From: Cavia porcellus | Lineage: Eukaryota > Chordata > Mammalia > Rodentia > Caviidae | Assembly (NCBI RefSeq): GCF_034190915.1 | Contig: NW_026947639.1 | Coordinates: forward strand, 310,001-374,000 | Length of the DNA: 64,000 nt | Direction: 5' to 3' | Shown: piece by piece, positions 26,700-39,910 of the stretch | Layout: the number at the start of each line of letters is the position of its first letter | Position numbering within the stretch: the first letter of the stretch is position 1 | Notes under the pieces: model-generated | The model's database searches: none | The model's input: only the letters and a program-made list of their open reading frames with translations | Told to the model about the DNA's origin: nothing | Program-made: the position numbers and the translations under genes

Positions 26700-28870
26700 T
26701 GAATCTAATGTAACAAACACCCATACAATGCGCACCACCCCGTGATGTTTTTCTCACTCCTACTAGTGAATCTAATGTAACACACACCCATACAATGCGC
26801 ACCACCCCGTGATGTTTTTCTCACTCCTATAGTGAATGTAATGTAACACACATCCATACAATGCGCACCACCCCGTGATGTTTTTCTCACTCCTACTAGT
26901 GAATGTAATGTAACACACACCCTTACTATGCGCACCACACCGTGATGTTTTTCTCACTCCTACTAGTGAATGTAATGTAACACACACCCATACAATGCGC
27001 ACCATCCCGTGATGTTTTTCTCACTCCTACTAGTGAATGTAATGTAACACTCACCCATGCAATGCGCACCACCCCGTGATGTTTTTCTCACTCCTACTAG
27101 TGAATGTAATGTAACACACACCCATACAATGCGCACCACCCCGTGATGTTTTTCTCACTCCTACTAGTGAATGTAATGTAACACACACCCATACAATGCG
27201 CCCCACCCCGTTATGTTTTTCTCACTCCTACTAGTGAATGTAATGTAACACACACCCATACAATGCGCACCACCCCGTGATGTTTTTCTCACTCCTACTA
27301 GTGAATGTAATGTAACACACACCCATACAATGCGCACCACCCCGTGATGTTTTTCTCACTCCTACTAGTGAATGTAATGTAACACACACCCATACAATGC
27401 GCAGCACCCCGTGATGTTTTTCTCACTCCTACTAGTGAATCTAATGTAACACACACCCATACAATGCGCACCACCCCGTGATGTTTTTCTCACTCCTACT
27501 AGTGAATCTAATGTAACACACACCCATACAATGCGCACAACCCCGTGTTGTTTTTCTCACTCCTACTAGTGAATGTAATGTAACACACACCCATACAATG
27601 CGCACCACCCCGTGATGTTTTTCTCACTCCTACTAGTGAATGTAATGTAACACACACCCATACAATGCGCACCACCCCATGATGTTTTTCTCACTCCTAC
27701 TAGTGAATCTAATGTAACACACACCCATACAATGCGCACCACCCCGTGATGTTTTTCTCACTCCTACTAGTGAATGTAATGTAACACACACCCATGCAAT
27801 GCGCACCACCCCGTGATGTTTTTGTCACTCCTACTAGTGAATGTAATGTAACACACACCTATGCAATGCGCACCACCCCGTGATGTTTTTCTCACTCCTA
27901 CTAGTGAATGTAATGTAACACACACCCATACAATGCGCCCCACCCCGTGATGTTTTTCTCACTCCTACTAGTGAATGTAATGTAACACACACCCATACAA
28001 TGCGCACCACCCCGTGATGTTTTTCTCACTCCTACTAGTGAATGTAATGTAACACACACCCATACAATGCGCACCACCCCGTGATGTTTTTCTCACTCCT
28101 ACTAGTGAATGTAATGTAACACACACCCATACAATGCGCACCACCCCGTGATGTTTTTCTCACTCCTACTAGAGAATGTAATGTAACACACACCCATACA
28201 ATGCGTACCACCCCGTGATGATTTTCTCACTCCTACTAGTGAATCTAATGTAACAAACACCCATACAATGCGCACCACCCCGTGATGTTTTTCTCACTCC
28301 TACTAGTGAATGTAATGTAACACACACCCATACAATGCGCAGCACCCCGTGATGTTTTTCTCACACCTACTAGTGAATCTAATGTAACACACACCCATAC
28401 AATGCGCACCACCCCGTGATGTTTTTCTCACTCCTACTAGTGAATCTAATGTAACACACACCCATACAATGCGCACCACCCCGTGTTGTTTTTCTCACTC
28501 CTACTAGTGAATGTAATGTAACACACACCCATACAATGCGCACCACCCCGTGATGTTTTTCTCACTCCTACTAGTGAATGTAATGTAACACACACCCATA
28601 CAATGCGCACCACCCCGTGATGATTTTCTCACTCCTACTAGTGAATGTAATGTAACAAACACCCATACAATGCGCACCACCCCGTGATGATTTTCTCACT
28701 CCTACTAGTGAATCTAATGAAACAAACACCCATACAATGCGCACCACCCCGTGATGTTTTTCTCACTCCTACTAGTGAATGTAATGTAACACACACCCAT
28801 ACAATGCGCACCACCCCGTGATGTTTTTCTCACTCCTACTAGTGAATGTAATGTAACACACACCCATACA
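26700..28870 (+). repeat. 3.5-kb-offset duplication, left copy
   Basis: Matches 30.18-32.48 kb. The offset is 3481 bp in the left part (CCTATAG 26826/30307, TTACTATG 26923/30404, CCCCGTTATG with TTATG at 27211/30692). It is 3615 bp in the right part (CACAACCCCGTGTTG 27536/31151, GCGTACCACC near 28205/31820, CTAATGAAACAAAC near 28716/32331). The 134-bp change is exactly two monomers, gained in the right copy or lost here between about 27.3 and 27.5 kb. Private variants here include ACACTCACCC near 27049 and CTAGAGAATG near 28170. Confidence 0.82.
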
Positions 28871-30180
28871 ATGCGCACCACCCCGTGATGTATTTGTCAC
28901 TCATACTAGTGAATCTAATGTAACAAACACCCATACAATGCGCACCACCCCGTGATGTTTTTCTCACTCCTACTAGTGAATCTAATGTAACACACACCCA
29001 TACAATGCGCACCACCCCGTGATGTTTTTCTCACTCCTATAGTGAATGTAATGTAACACAAACCCATACAATGCGCACCACCCCGTGATGTTTTTCTCAC
29101 TCCTACTAGTGAATGTAATGTAACACACACCCTTACTATGCGCACCACCCCGTGATGTTTTTCTCACTCCTACTAGTGAATGTAATGTAACACACACCCA
29201 TACAATGCGCACCATCCCGTGATGTTTTTCTCACTCCTACTAGTGAATGTAATGTAACACACACCCATGCAATGCGCACCACCCCGTGATGTTTTTCTCA
29301 CTCCTACTAGTGAATCTAATGTAACACACACCCATACAATGCGCACCACCCCGTGATGTTTTTCTCACTCCTACTAGTGAATGTAATGTAACACACACCC
29401 ATGCAATGCGCACCACCCCGTGATGTTTTTGTCACTCCTACTAGTGAATGTAATGTAACCCACACCCATGCAATGCGCACCACCCCGTGATGTTTTTCTC
29501 ACTCCTACTAGTGAATGTAATGTAACACACACCCATACAATGCGCCCCACCCCGTGATGTTTTTCTCACTCCTACTAGTGAATGTAATGTAACACACACC
29601 CATACAATGCGCACCACCCCGTGATGTTTTTCTCACTCCTACTAGTGAATGTAATGTAACACACACCCATACAATGCGCACCACCCCGTGATGTTTTTCT
29701 CACTCCTACTAGTGAATCTAATGTAACACACACCCATACAATGCGCACCACAAAGTGATGTTTTTCTCACTCCTATAGTGAATGTAATGTAACACACACC
29801 CATACAATGCGCACCACCCCGTGATGTTTTTCTCACTCCTACTAGTGAATGTAATGTAACACACACCCATACAATGCGCACCACCCCGTGATGTTTTTGT
29901 CACTCATACTAGTGAATCTAATGTAACAAACACCCATACAATGCGCACCACCCCGTGATGTTTTTCTCACTCCTACTAGTGAATCTAATGTAACACACAC
30001 CCATACAATGCGCACCACCCCGTGATGTTTTTCTCACCCCTACTAGTGAATGTAATGTAACACACACCCATACAATGCGCACCACCCCGTGATGTTTTTC
30101 TCACTCCTACTAGTGAATGTAATGTAACACACACCCATACAATGCGCACCACCCCGTGATGTTTTTGTCACTCATACTAG
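28870..30180 (+). repeat. Block resembling the superunit start, between the two 3.5-kb copies
   Basis: Holds the CCTATAG-TTACTATG-CATGCAATG-ACAAAGTG order (29036, 29133, near 29269, 29750), as in 19.28-20.25 and 23.49-24.46 kb. It is a further copy of about 1.3 kb of the central superunit outside the tandem series. Private changes: GATGTATTTGTCAC near 28890, CACAAACCC near 29059 and TAACCCACACCC near 29456. Confidence 0.72.
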
Positions 30181-32480
30181 TGAATCTAATGTAACAAACA
30201 CCCATACAATGCGCACCACCCCGTGATGTTTTTCTCACTCCTACTAGTGAATCTAATGTAACACACACCCATACAATGCGCACCACCCCGTGATGTTTTT
30301 CTCACTCCTATAGTGAATGTAATGTAACACACACCCATACAATGCGCACCACCCCGTGATGTTTTTCTCACTCCTACTAGTGAATGTAATGTAACACACA
30401 CCCTTACTATGCGCACCACCCCGTGATGTTTTTCTCACTCCTACTAGTGAATGTAATGTAACACACACCCATACAATGCGCACCATCCCGTGATGTTTTT
30501 CTCACTCCTACTAGTGAATGTAATGTAACACACACCCATGCAATGCGCACCACCCCGTGATGTTTTTCTCACTCCTACTAGTGAATGTAATGTAACACAC
30601 ACCCATACAATGCGCACCACCCCGTGATGTTTTTCTCACTCCTACTAGTGAATGTAATGTAACACACACCCATACAATGCGCCCCACCCCGTTATGTTTT
30701 TCTCACTCCTACTAGTGAATGTAATGTAACACACACCCATACAATGCGCACCACCCCGTGATGTTTTTCTCACTCCTACTAGTGAATGTAATGTAACACA
30801 CACCCATACAATGCGCACCACCCCGTGATGTTTTTCTCACTCCTACTAGTGAATGTAATGTAACACACACCCATACAATGCGTACCACCCCGTGATGATT
30901 TTCTCACTCCTACTAGTGAATCTAATGTAACAAACACCCATACAATGCGCACCACCCCGTGATATTTTTCTCACTCCTACTAGTGAATGTAATGTAACAC
31001 ACACCCATACAATGCGCAGCACCCCGTGATGTTTTTCTCACTCCTACTAGTGAATCTAATGTAACACACACCCATACAATGCGCACCACCCCGTGATGTT
31101 TTTCTCACTCCTACTAGTGAATCTAATGTAACACACACCCATACAATGCGCACAACCCCGTGTTGTTTTTCTCAATCCTACTAGTGAATGTAATGTAACA
31201 CACACCCATACAATGCGCACCACCCCGTGATGTTTTTCTCACTCCTACTAGTGAATGTAATGTAACACACACCCATACAATGCGCACCACCCCATGATGT
31301 TTTTCTCACTCCTACTAGTGAATCTAATGTAACACACACCCATACAATGCGCACCACCCCGTGATGTTTTTCTCACTCCTACTAGTGAATGTAATGTAAC
31401 ACACACCCATGCAATGCGCACCACCCCGTGATGTTTTTGTCACTCCTACTAGTGAATGTAATGTAACACACACCCATGCAATGCGCACCACCCCGTGATG
31501 TTTTTCTCACTCCTACTAGTGAATGTAATGTAACACACACCCATACAATGCGCCCCACCCCGTGATGTTTTTCTCACTCCTACTAGTGAATGTAATGTAA
31601 CACACACCCATACAATGCGCACCACCCCGTGATGTTTTTCTCACTCCTACTAGTGAATGTAATGTAACACACACCCATACAATGCGCACCACCCCGTGAT
31701 GTTTTTCTCACTCCTACTAGTGAATGTAATGTAACAGACACCCATACAATGCGCACCACCCCGTGATGTTTTTCTCACTCCTACTAGTGAATGTAATGTA
31801 ACACACACCCATACAATGCGTACCACCCCGTGATGATTTTCTCACTCCTACTAGTGAATCTAATGTAACAAACACCCATACAATGCGCACCACCCCGTGA
31901 TGTTTTTCTCACTCCTACTAGTGAATGTAATGTAACACACACCCATACAATGCGCAGCACCCCGTGATGTTTTTCTCACTCCTACTAGTGAATCTAATGT
32001 AACACACACCCATACAATGCGCACCACCCCGTGATGTTTTTCTCACTCCTACTAGTGAATCTAATGTAACACACACCCATACAATGCGCACCACCCCGTG
32101 TTGTTTTTCTCACTCCTACTAGTGAATGTAATGTAACACACACCCATACAATGCGCACCACCCCGTGATGTTTTTCTCACTCCTACTAGTGAATGTAATG
32201 TAACACACACCCATACAATGCGCACCACCCCGTGATGATTTTCTCACTCCTACTAGTGAATGTAATGTAACAAACACCCATACAATGCGCACCACCCCGT
32301 GATGATTTTCTCACTCCTACTAGTGAATCTAATGAAACAAACACCCATACAATGCGCACCACCCCGTGATGTTTTTCTCACTCCTACTAGTGAATGTAAT
32401 GTAACACACACCCATACAATGCGCACCACCCCGTGATGTTTTGCTCACTCCTACTAGTGAATGTAATGTAACACACACCC
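30180..32480 (+). repeat. 3.5-kb-offset duplication, right copy
   Basis: Counterpart of 26.70-28.87 kb, with two extra monomers near 30.85-31.0 kb containing a GCGTACCACC/GATGATTTTC pair. Private changes include GATATTTTTC near 30963, CTCAATCC near 31170 and AACAGACACCC near 31735. It ends where the ATAAAATG/GTGACG monomer at 32481 begins another duplication series. Confidence 0.8.
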
Positions 32481-34750
32481 ATAAAATGCGCACCACCCCG
32501 TGACGTTTTTCTCACTCCTACTAGTGAATCTAATGTAACACACACCCATACAATGCGCGCCACCCCGTGACGTTTTTCTCACTCCTACTAGTGAATGTAA
32601 TGTAACACACACCCATACAATGCGCACCACCCCGTGATGATTTTCTCACTCCTACTAGTGAATCTAATGTAACAAATACCCATACAATGCGCAGCACCCC
32701 GTGATGTTTTTCTCACTCCTACTAGTGAATGTAATGTAACACACACCCATACAATGCGCACCACCCCGTGATGTTTTTCTCACTCCTACTAGTGAATCTA
32801 ATGTAACACACACCCATACAATGCGCACCACCCCGTGTTGTTTTTCTCACTCCTACTAGTGAATCTAATGTAACAAACACCCATACAATGCGCACCACCC
32901 CGTGATGTTTTTCTCACTCCTACTAGTGAATGTAATGTAACACACACCCATACAATGCGCACCAGCCCGTGATGATTTTCTCACTCCTACTAGTGAATCT
33001 AATGTAACAAACATCCATACAATGCGCACCACCCCGTGATGTTTTTCTCACTCCTACTAGTGAATCTAATGTAACACACACCCATACAATGCGCACCACC
33101 CCGTGATGTATTTCTCACTCCTACTAGTGAATGTAATGTAACACACACCCATACAATGCGCACCACCCCGTGATGTTTTTGTCACTCATACTAGTGAATC
33201 TAATGTAACAAACACCCATACAATGCGCACCACCCCGTGATGTTTTTCTCACTCCTACTAGTGAATCTAATGTAACACACACCCATACAATGCGCACCAC
33301 ACCGTGATGTTTTGCTCACTCCTACTAGTGAATCTAATGTAACACACACCCATACAATGCGCACCACCCCGTGATGTTTTTCTCACTCCTATAGTGAATG
33401 TAATGTAACACACACCCATACAATGCGCACCACCCCGTGATGTTTTTCTCACTCCTACTAGTGAATCTAATGTAACACACACCCATACAATGCGCACCAC
33501 CCCGTGATGTTTTTCTCACTCCTACTAGTGAATGTAATGTAACACACACCCATACAATGCGCACCACCCCGTGATGATTTTCTCACTCCTACTAGTGAAT
33601 GTAATGTAACAAACACCCATACAATGGGCACCACCCCGTGATGATTTTCTCACTCCTACTAGTGAATCTAATGTAACAAACACCCATACAATGCGCACCA
33701 CCCCGTGATGTTTTTCTCACTCCTACTAGTGAATGTAATGTAACACACACCCATACAATGCGCACCACCCCGTGATGTTTTTCTCACTCCTACTAGTGAA
33801 TCTAATGTAACACACACCCATACAATGCACACCACCCCGTGTTGTTTTTCTCACTCCTACTAGTGAATCTAATGTAACAAACACCCATACAATGCGCACC
33901 ACCCCGTGATGTTTTTCTCACTCCTACTAGTGAATGTAATGTAACACACACCCATACAATGCGCACCAGCCCGTGATGATTTTCTCACTCCTACTAGTGA
34001 ATCTAATGTAACAAACACCCATACAATGCGCACCACCCCGTGATGTTTTTCTCACTCCTACTAGTGAATGTAATGTAACACACACCCATACAATGCGCAC
34101 CACCCCGTGATGTATTTCTCACTCCTACTAGTGAATGTAATGTAACACACACCCATACAATGCGCACCACCCCGTGATGTTTTTGTCACTAATACTAGTG
34201 AATCTAATGTAACAAACACCCATACAATGCGCACTACCCCGTGATGTTTTTCTCACTCCTACTAGTGAATCTAATGTAACACACACCCATACAATGCGCA
34301 CCACCCCGTGATGTTTTTCTCACTCCTACTAGTGAATCTAATGTAACACACACCCATACAATGCGCACCACCCCGTGATGTTTTTCTCACTCCTATAGTG
34401 AATGTAATGTAACACACACCCATACAATGCGCACCACCCCGTGATGTTTTTCTCACTCCTACTAGTGAATCTAATGTAACACACACCCATACAATGCGCA
34501 CCACCCCGTCATGTTTTCTCACTCCTACTAGTGAATGTAATGTAACACACACCCATACAATGCGCACCACCCCGTGATGATTTTCTCACTCCTATAGTGA
34601 ATGTAATGTAACACACACCCATACAATGCGCACCACCCCGTCATGTTTTCTCACTCCTATAGTGAATGTAATGTAACACACACCCATACAATGCGCACCA
34701 CCCCGTGATGTTTTTCTCACTCCTACTAGTGAATGTAATGTAACACACCC
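32481..34750 (+). repeat. 2270-bp-offset segment
   Basis: ATAAAATG (32481/34751), GCGCGCC (32555/34825) and GATGTATTTC (near 33108/35378) repeat at 2270 bp. That is 34 monomers minus 8 bases, and the 8 missing bases are all visible as deletions between the markers. Inside it, the CGTGTTG - AACAAAC - CACCAGCCCG - GATGTATTTC series occurs twice (about 32.83-33.2 and 33.83-34.2 kb). Confidence 0.75.
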
Positions 34751-34760
34751 ATAAAATGCG
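34500..34760 (+). repeat. Cluster of length-variant monomers
   Basis: Within 260 bp there are five deletion events. GTCATGTTTTCTC (one T lost and a G-to-C change) occurs at 34509 and again near 34640. CCTATAG lies at 34591 and 34656. Near 34741, TAACACACCC has lost one CA pair. The monomer holding 34640-34656 is 65 bp. The two GTCATG copies look like one event that was then duplicated. No other part of the window holds as many indels so close together. Confidence 0.88.
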
Positions 34761-34799
34761 CACCACCCCGTGACGTTTTTCTCACTCCTACTAGTGAAT

Positions 34800-37030
34800 C
34801 TAATGTAACACACACCCATACAATGCGCGCCACCCCGTGACGTTTTTCTCACTCCTACTAGTGAATGTAATGTAACACACACCCATACAATGCGCACCAC
34901 CCCGTGATGATTTTCTCACTCCTACTAGTGAATCTAATGTAACAAATACCCATACAATGCGCAGCACCCCGTGATGTTTTTCTCACTCCTACTAGTGAAT
35001 GTAATGTAACACACACCCATACAATGTGCACCACCCCGTGATGTTTTTCTCACTCCTACTAGTGAATCTAATGTAACACACACCCATACAATGCACACCA
35101 CCCCGTGTTGTTTTTCTCACTCCTACTAGTGAATCTAATGTAACAAACACCCATACAATGCGCACCACCCCGTGATGTTTTTCTCACTCCTACTAGTGAA
35201 TGTAATGTAACACACACCCATACAATGCGCACCAGCCCGTGATGATTTTCTCACTCCTACTAGTGAATCTAATGTAACAAACACCCATACAATGCGCACC
35301 ACCCCGTGATGTTTTTCTCACTCCTACTAGTGAATGTAATGTAACACACACCCATACAATGCGCACCACCCCGTGATGTATTTCTCACTCCTACTAGTGA
35401 ATGTAATGTAACACACACCCATACAATGCGCACCACCCCGTGATGTTTTTGTCACTCATACTAGTGAATCTAATGTAACAAACACCCATACAATGCACAC
35501 TACCCCGTGATGTTTTTCTCACTCCTACTAGTGAATCTAATGTAACACACACCCATACAATGCGCACCACCCCGTGATGTTTTTCTCACTCCTACTAGTG
35601 AATCTAATGTAACACACACCCATACAATGCGCACCACCCCGTGATGTTTTTCTCACTCCTATAGTGAATGTAATGTAACACACACCCATACAATGCGCAC
35701 CACCCCGTGATGTTTTTCTCACTCCTACTAGTGAATTAATGTAACACACACCCATACAATGCGTACCACCCCGTGATGTTTTTGTCACTCATACTAGTGA
35801 ATCTAAAGTAACAAACACCCATACAATGCGCACCACCCCGTGATGTTTTTCTCACTCCTACTAGTGAATCTAATGTAACACACACCCATACAATGCGCAC
35901 CACCCCGTGATGTTTTTCTCACTCCTATAGTGAATGTAATGTAACACACACCCATACAATGCGCACCACCCCGTGATGTTTTTCTCACTCCTACTAGTGA
36001 ATGTAATGTAACACACACCCATACAATGCGCACCACCCCGTGATGTTTTTCTCACTCCTACTAGTGAATGTAATGTAACACACACCCATGCAATGCGCAC
36101 CACCCCGTGATGTTGTTCTCACTCCTTCTAGTGAATGTAATGTAACACACACCCATACAATGCGCACCACCCCGTGATGTTTTTCTCACTCCTACTAGTG
36201 AATGTAATGTAACACACACCCATACAATGCGCCCCACCCCGTGATGTTTTTCTCACTCCTACTAGTGAATGTAATGTAACAAACACCCATACAATGCGCA
36301 CCACCCCGTGATGTTTTTCTCACTCCTACTAGTGAATCTAATGTAACACACACCCATACAATGCGCACCACCCCGTGATGTTTTTCTCACTCCTACTAGT
36401 GAATGTAATGTAACACACACCCATACAATGCGCACCACCCCGTGATGTTTTTCTCACTCCTACTAGTGAATGTAATGTAACACACACCCATACAATGCGT
36501 ACCACCCCGTGATGATTTTCTCACTCCTACTAGTGAATCTAATGTAACACACACCCATACAATGCGCACCACCCCGTGATGTTTTTCTCACTCCTACTAG
36601 TGAATGTAATGTAACACACACCCATACAATGCGCACCACCCCGTGATGTTTTTCTCACTCCTACTAGTGAATCTAATGTAACACACACCCATACAATGCG
36701 CACCACCCCATGATGTTTTTCTCACTCCTACTAGTGAATCTAATGTAACACACACCCATACAATGCGCACCACCCCGTGATGTTTTTCTCACTCCTACTA
36801 GTGAATGTAATGTAACACACACCGATACAATGCGCACCACCCCATGATGATTTTCTCACTCCTACTAATGAATCTAATGTAACAAACACCCATACAATGC
36901 GCACCACTCCGTGATGTTTTTCTGACTCCTACTAGTGAATGTAATGTAACACACACCCATACAATGCGCACCACCCCGTGATGTTTTTCTCACTCCTACT
37001 AGTGAATGTAATGTAACACACACCCATACA
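34800..37030 (+). repeat. 2.88-kb superunit, copy 1
   Basis: Matches 37.68-39.91 kb at 2878-2879 bp (43 monomers minus two or three bases). Pairs: GCGCGCC 34825/37703, CCTATAG 35658/38536 and 35924/38803, GAATCTAAAGTAAC near 35800/38680, CACACCGATAC near 36820/39699, TTTCTGACTCC near 36920/39799. GAATTAATG near 35733 is a one-base deletion private to this copy. Another private change is GATGTTGTTC near 36110; the partner has GATATTTTTC near 38988. Confidence 0.84.
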
Positions 37031-37279
37031 ATGCGCACTACCCCGTGATGTTTTTCTCACTCCTACTAGTGAATCTAATGTAACACACACCCATACAATG
37101 CGCACCACCCCATGATGTTTTTCTCACTCCTACTAGTGAATCTAATGTAACACACACCCATACAATGCGCACCACCCCGTGATGTTTTTCTCACTCCTAC
37201 TAGTGAATGTAATGTAACACACACCCATACAATGCGCACCACCCCATGATGATTTTCTCACTCCTACTAATGAATCTAA

Positions 37280-37680
37280 TGTAACACACACCCATACAAT
37301 GCGCCCCACCCCGTGCTGTTTTTCTCACTCCTACTAGTGAATGTAATGTAACACACACCCATACAATGCGCACCACCCCGTGATGTTTTTCTCACTCCTA
37401 CTAGTGAATGTAATGTAACACACACCCATACAATGCGCACCACCCCGTGATGTTTTTCTCACTCCTACTAGTGAATGTAATGTAACACACACCCATACAA
37501 TGCGCACCACCCCGTGATGTTTTTGTCACTCATACTAGTGAATCTAATGTAACAAACACCCATACAATGCGCACTACGCCGTGATGTTTTTCTCACTCCT
37601 ACTAGTGAATCTAATGTAACACACACCCATACAATGCGCACCACCCCGTGATGTTTTTCTCACTCCTACTAGTGAATCTA
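37280..37680 (+). repeat. Short segment repeated at 41.03 and 42.77 kb
   Basis: GCGCCCCACCCCGTGCTG at 37301, followed by three ordinary monomers, a GTCACTCATACTAG monomer and GCACTACGCC at 37571, recurs at 41051/41321 (offset 3750 bp, 56 monomers minus two bases). A related copy starts at 42791 with GCACTACCCC instead. It shows a block about six monomers long being reused at three places. Confidence 0.75.
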
Positions 37681-39910
37681 ATGTAACACACACCCATACA
37701 ATGCGCGCCACCCCGTGACGTTTTTCTCACTCCTACTAGTGAATGTAATGTAACACACACCCATACAATGCGCACCACCCCGTGATGATTTTCTCACTCC
37801 TACTAGTGAATCTAATGTAACAAATACCCATACAATGCGCAGCACCCCGTGATGTTTTTCTCACTCCTACTAGTGAATGTAATGTAACACACACCCATAC
37901 AATGTGCACCACCCCGTGATGTTTTTCTCACTCCTACTAGTGAATCTAATGTAACACACACCCATACAATGCACACCACCCCGTGTTGTTTTTCTCACTC
38001 CTACTAGTGAATCTAATGTAACAAACACCCATACAATGCGCACCACCCCGTGATGTTTTTCTCACTCCTACTAGTGAATGTAATGTAACACACACCCATA
38101 CAATGCGCACCAGCCCGTGATGATTTTCTCACTCCTACTAGTGAATCTAATGTAACAAACACCCATACAATGCGCACCACCCCGTGATGTTTTTCTCACT
38201 CCTACTAGTGAATGTAATGTAACACACACCCATACAATGCGCACCACCCCGTGATGTATTTCTCACTCCTACTAGTGAATGTAATGTAACACACACCCAT
38301 ACAATGCGCACCACCCCGTGATGTTTTTGTCACTCATACTAGTGAATCTAATGTAACAAACACCCATACAATGCACACTACCCCGTGATGTTTTTCTCAC
38401 TCCTACTAGTGAATCTAATGTAACACACACCCATACAATGCGCACCACCCCGTGATGTTTTTCTCACTCCTACTAGTGAATCTAATGTAACACACACCCA
38501 TACAATGCGCACCACCCCGTGATGTTTTTCTCACTCCTATAGTGAATGTAATGTAACACACACCCATACAATGCGCACCACCCCGTGATGTTTTTCTCAC
38601 TCCTACTAGTGAATGTAATGTAACACACACCCATACAATGCGTACCACCCCGTGATGTTTTTGTCACTCATACTAGTGAATCTAAAGTAACAAACACCCA
38701 TACAATGCGCACCACCCCGTGATGTTTTTCTCACTCCTACTAGTGAATCTAATGTAACACACACCCATACAATGCGCACCACCCCGTGATGTTTTTCTCA
38801 CTCCTATAGTGAATGTAATGTAACACACACCCATACAATGCGCACCACCCCGTGATGTTTTTCTCACTCCTACTAGTGAATGTAATGTAACACACACCCA
38901 TACAATGCGCACCACCCCGTGATGTTTTTCTCACTCCTACTAGTGAATGTAATGTAACACACACCCATGCAATGCGCACCACCCCGTGATATTTTTCTCA
39001 CTCCTTCTAGTGAATGTAATGTAACACACACCCATACAATGCGCACCACCCCATGATGTTTTTCTCACTCCTACTAGTGAATGTAATGTAACACACACCC
39101 ATACAATGCGCCCCACCCCGTGATGTTTTTCTCACTCCTACTAGTGAATGTAATGTAACAAACACCCATACAATGCGCACCACCCCGTGATGTTTTTCTC
39201 ACTCCTACTAGTGAATCTAATGTAACACACACCCATACAATGCGCACCACCCCGTGATGTTTTTCTCACTCCTACTAGTGAATGTAATGTAACACACACC
39301 CATACAATGCGCACCACCCCGTGATGTTTTTCTCACTCCTACTAGTGAATGTAATGTAACACACACCCATACAATGCGTACCACCCCGTGATGATTTTCT
39401 CACTCCTACTAGTGAATCTAATATAACACACACCCATACAATGCGCACCACCCCGTGATGTTTTTCTCACTCCTACTAGTGAATGTAATGTAACACACAC
39501 CCATACAATGCGCACCACCCCGTGATGTTTTTCTCACTCCTACTAGTGAATCTAATGTAACACACACCCATACAATGCGCACCACCCCATGATGTTTTTC
39601 TCACTCCTACTAGTGAATCTAATGTAACACACACCCATACAATGCGCACCACCCCGTGATGTTTTTCTCACTCCTACTAGTGAATGTAATGTAACACACA
39701 CCGATACAATGCGCACCACCCCATGATGATTTTCTCACTCCTACTAATGAATCTAATGTAACAAACACCCATACAATGCGCACCACTCCGTGATGTTTTT
39801 CTGACTCCTACTAGTGAATGTAATGTAACACACACCCATACAATGCGCACCACCCCGTGATGTTTTTCTCACTCCTACTAGTGAATGTAATGTAACACAC
39901 ACCCATACAA
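37680..39910 (+). repeat. 2.88-kb superunit, copy 2
   Basis: Right-hand partner of 34.80-37.03 kb. It keeps GAATGTAATG where copy 1 has the shortened GAATTAATG, so the deletion in copy 1 came after the duplication. A private GAATCTAATATAAC lies near 39420. The copies part at about 37.03/39.91 kb, where this one continues into GCACACCATCCC and AACAAATACCC monomers. The 650 bp between the copies (37.03-37.68 kb) are 67-bp monomers related to 41.0-41.4 kb. Confidence 0.83.
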
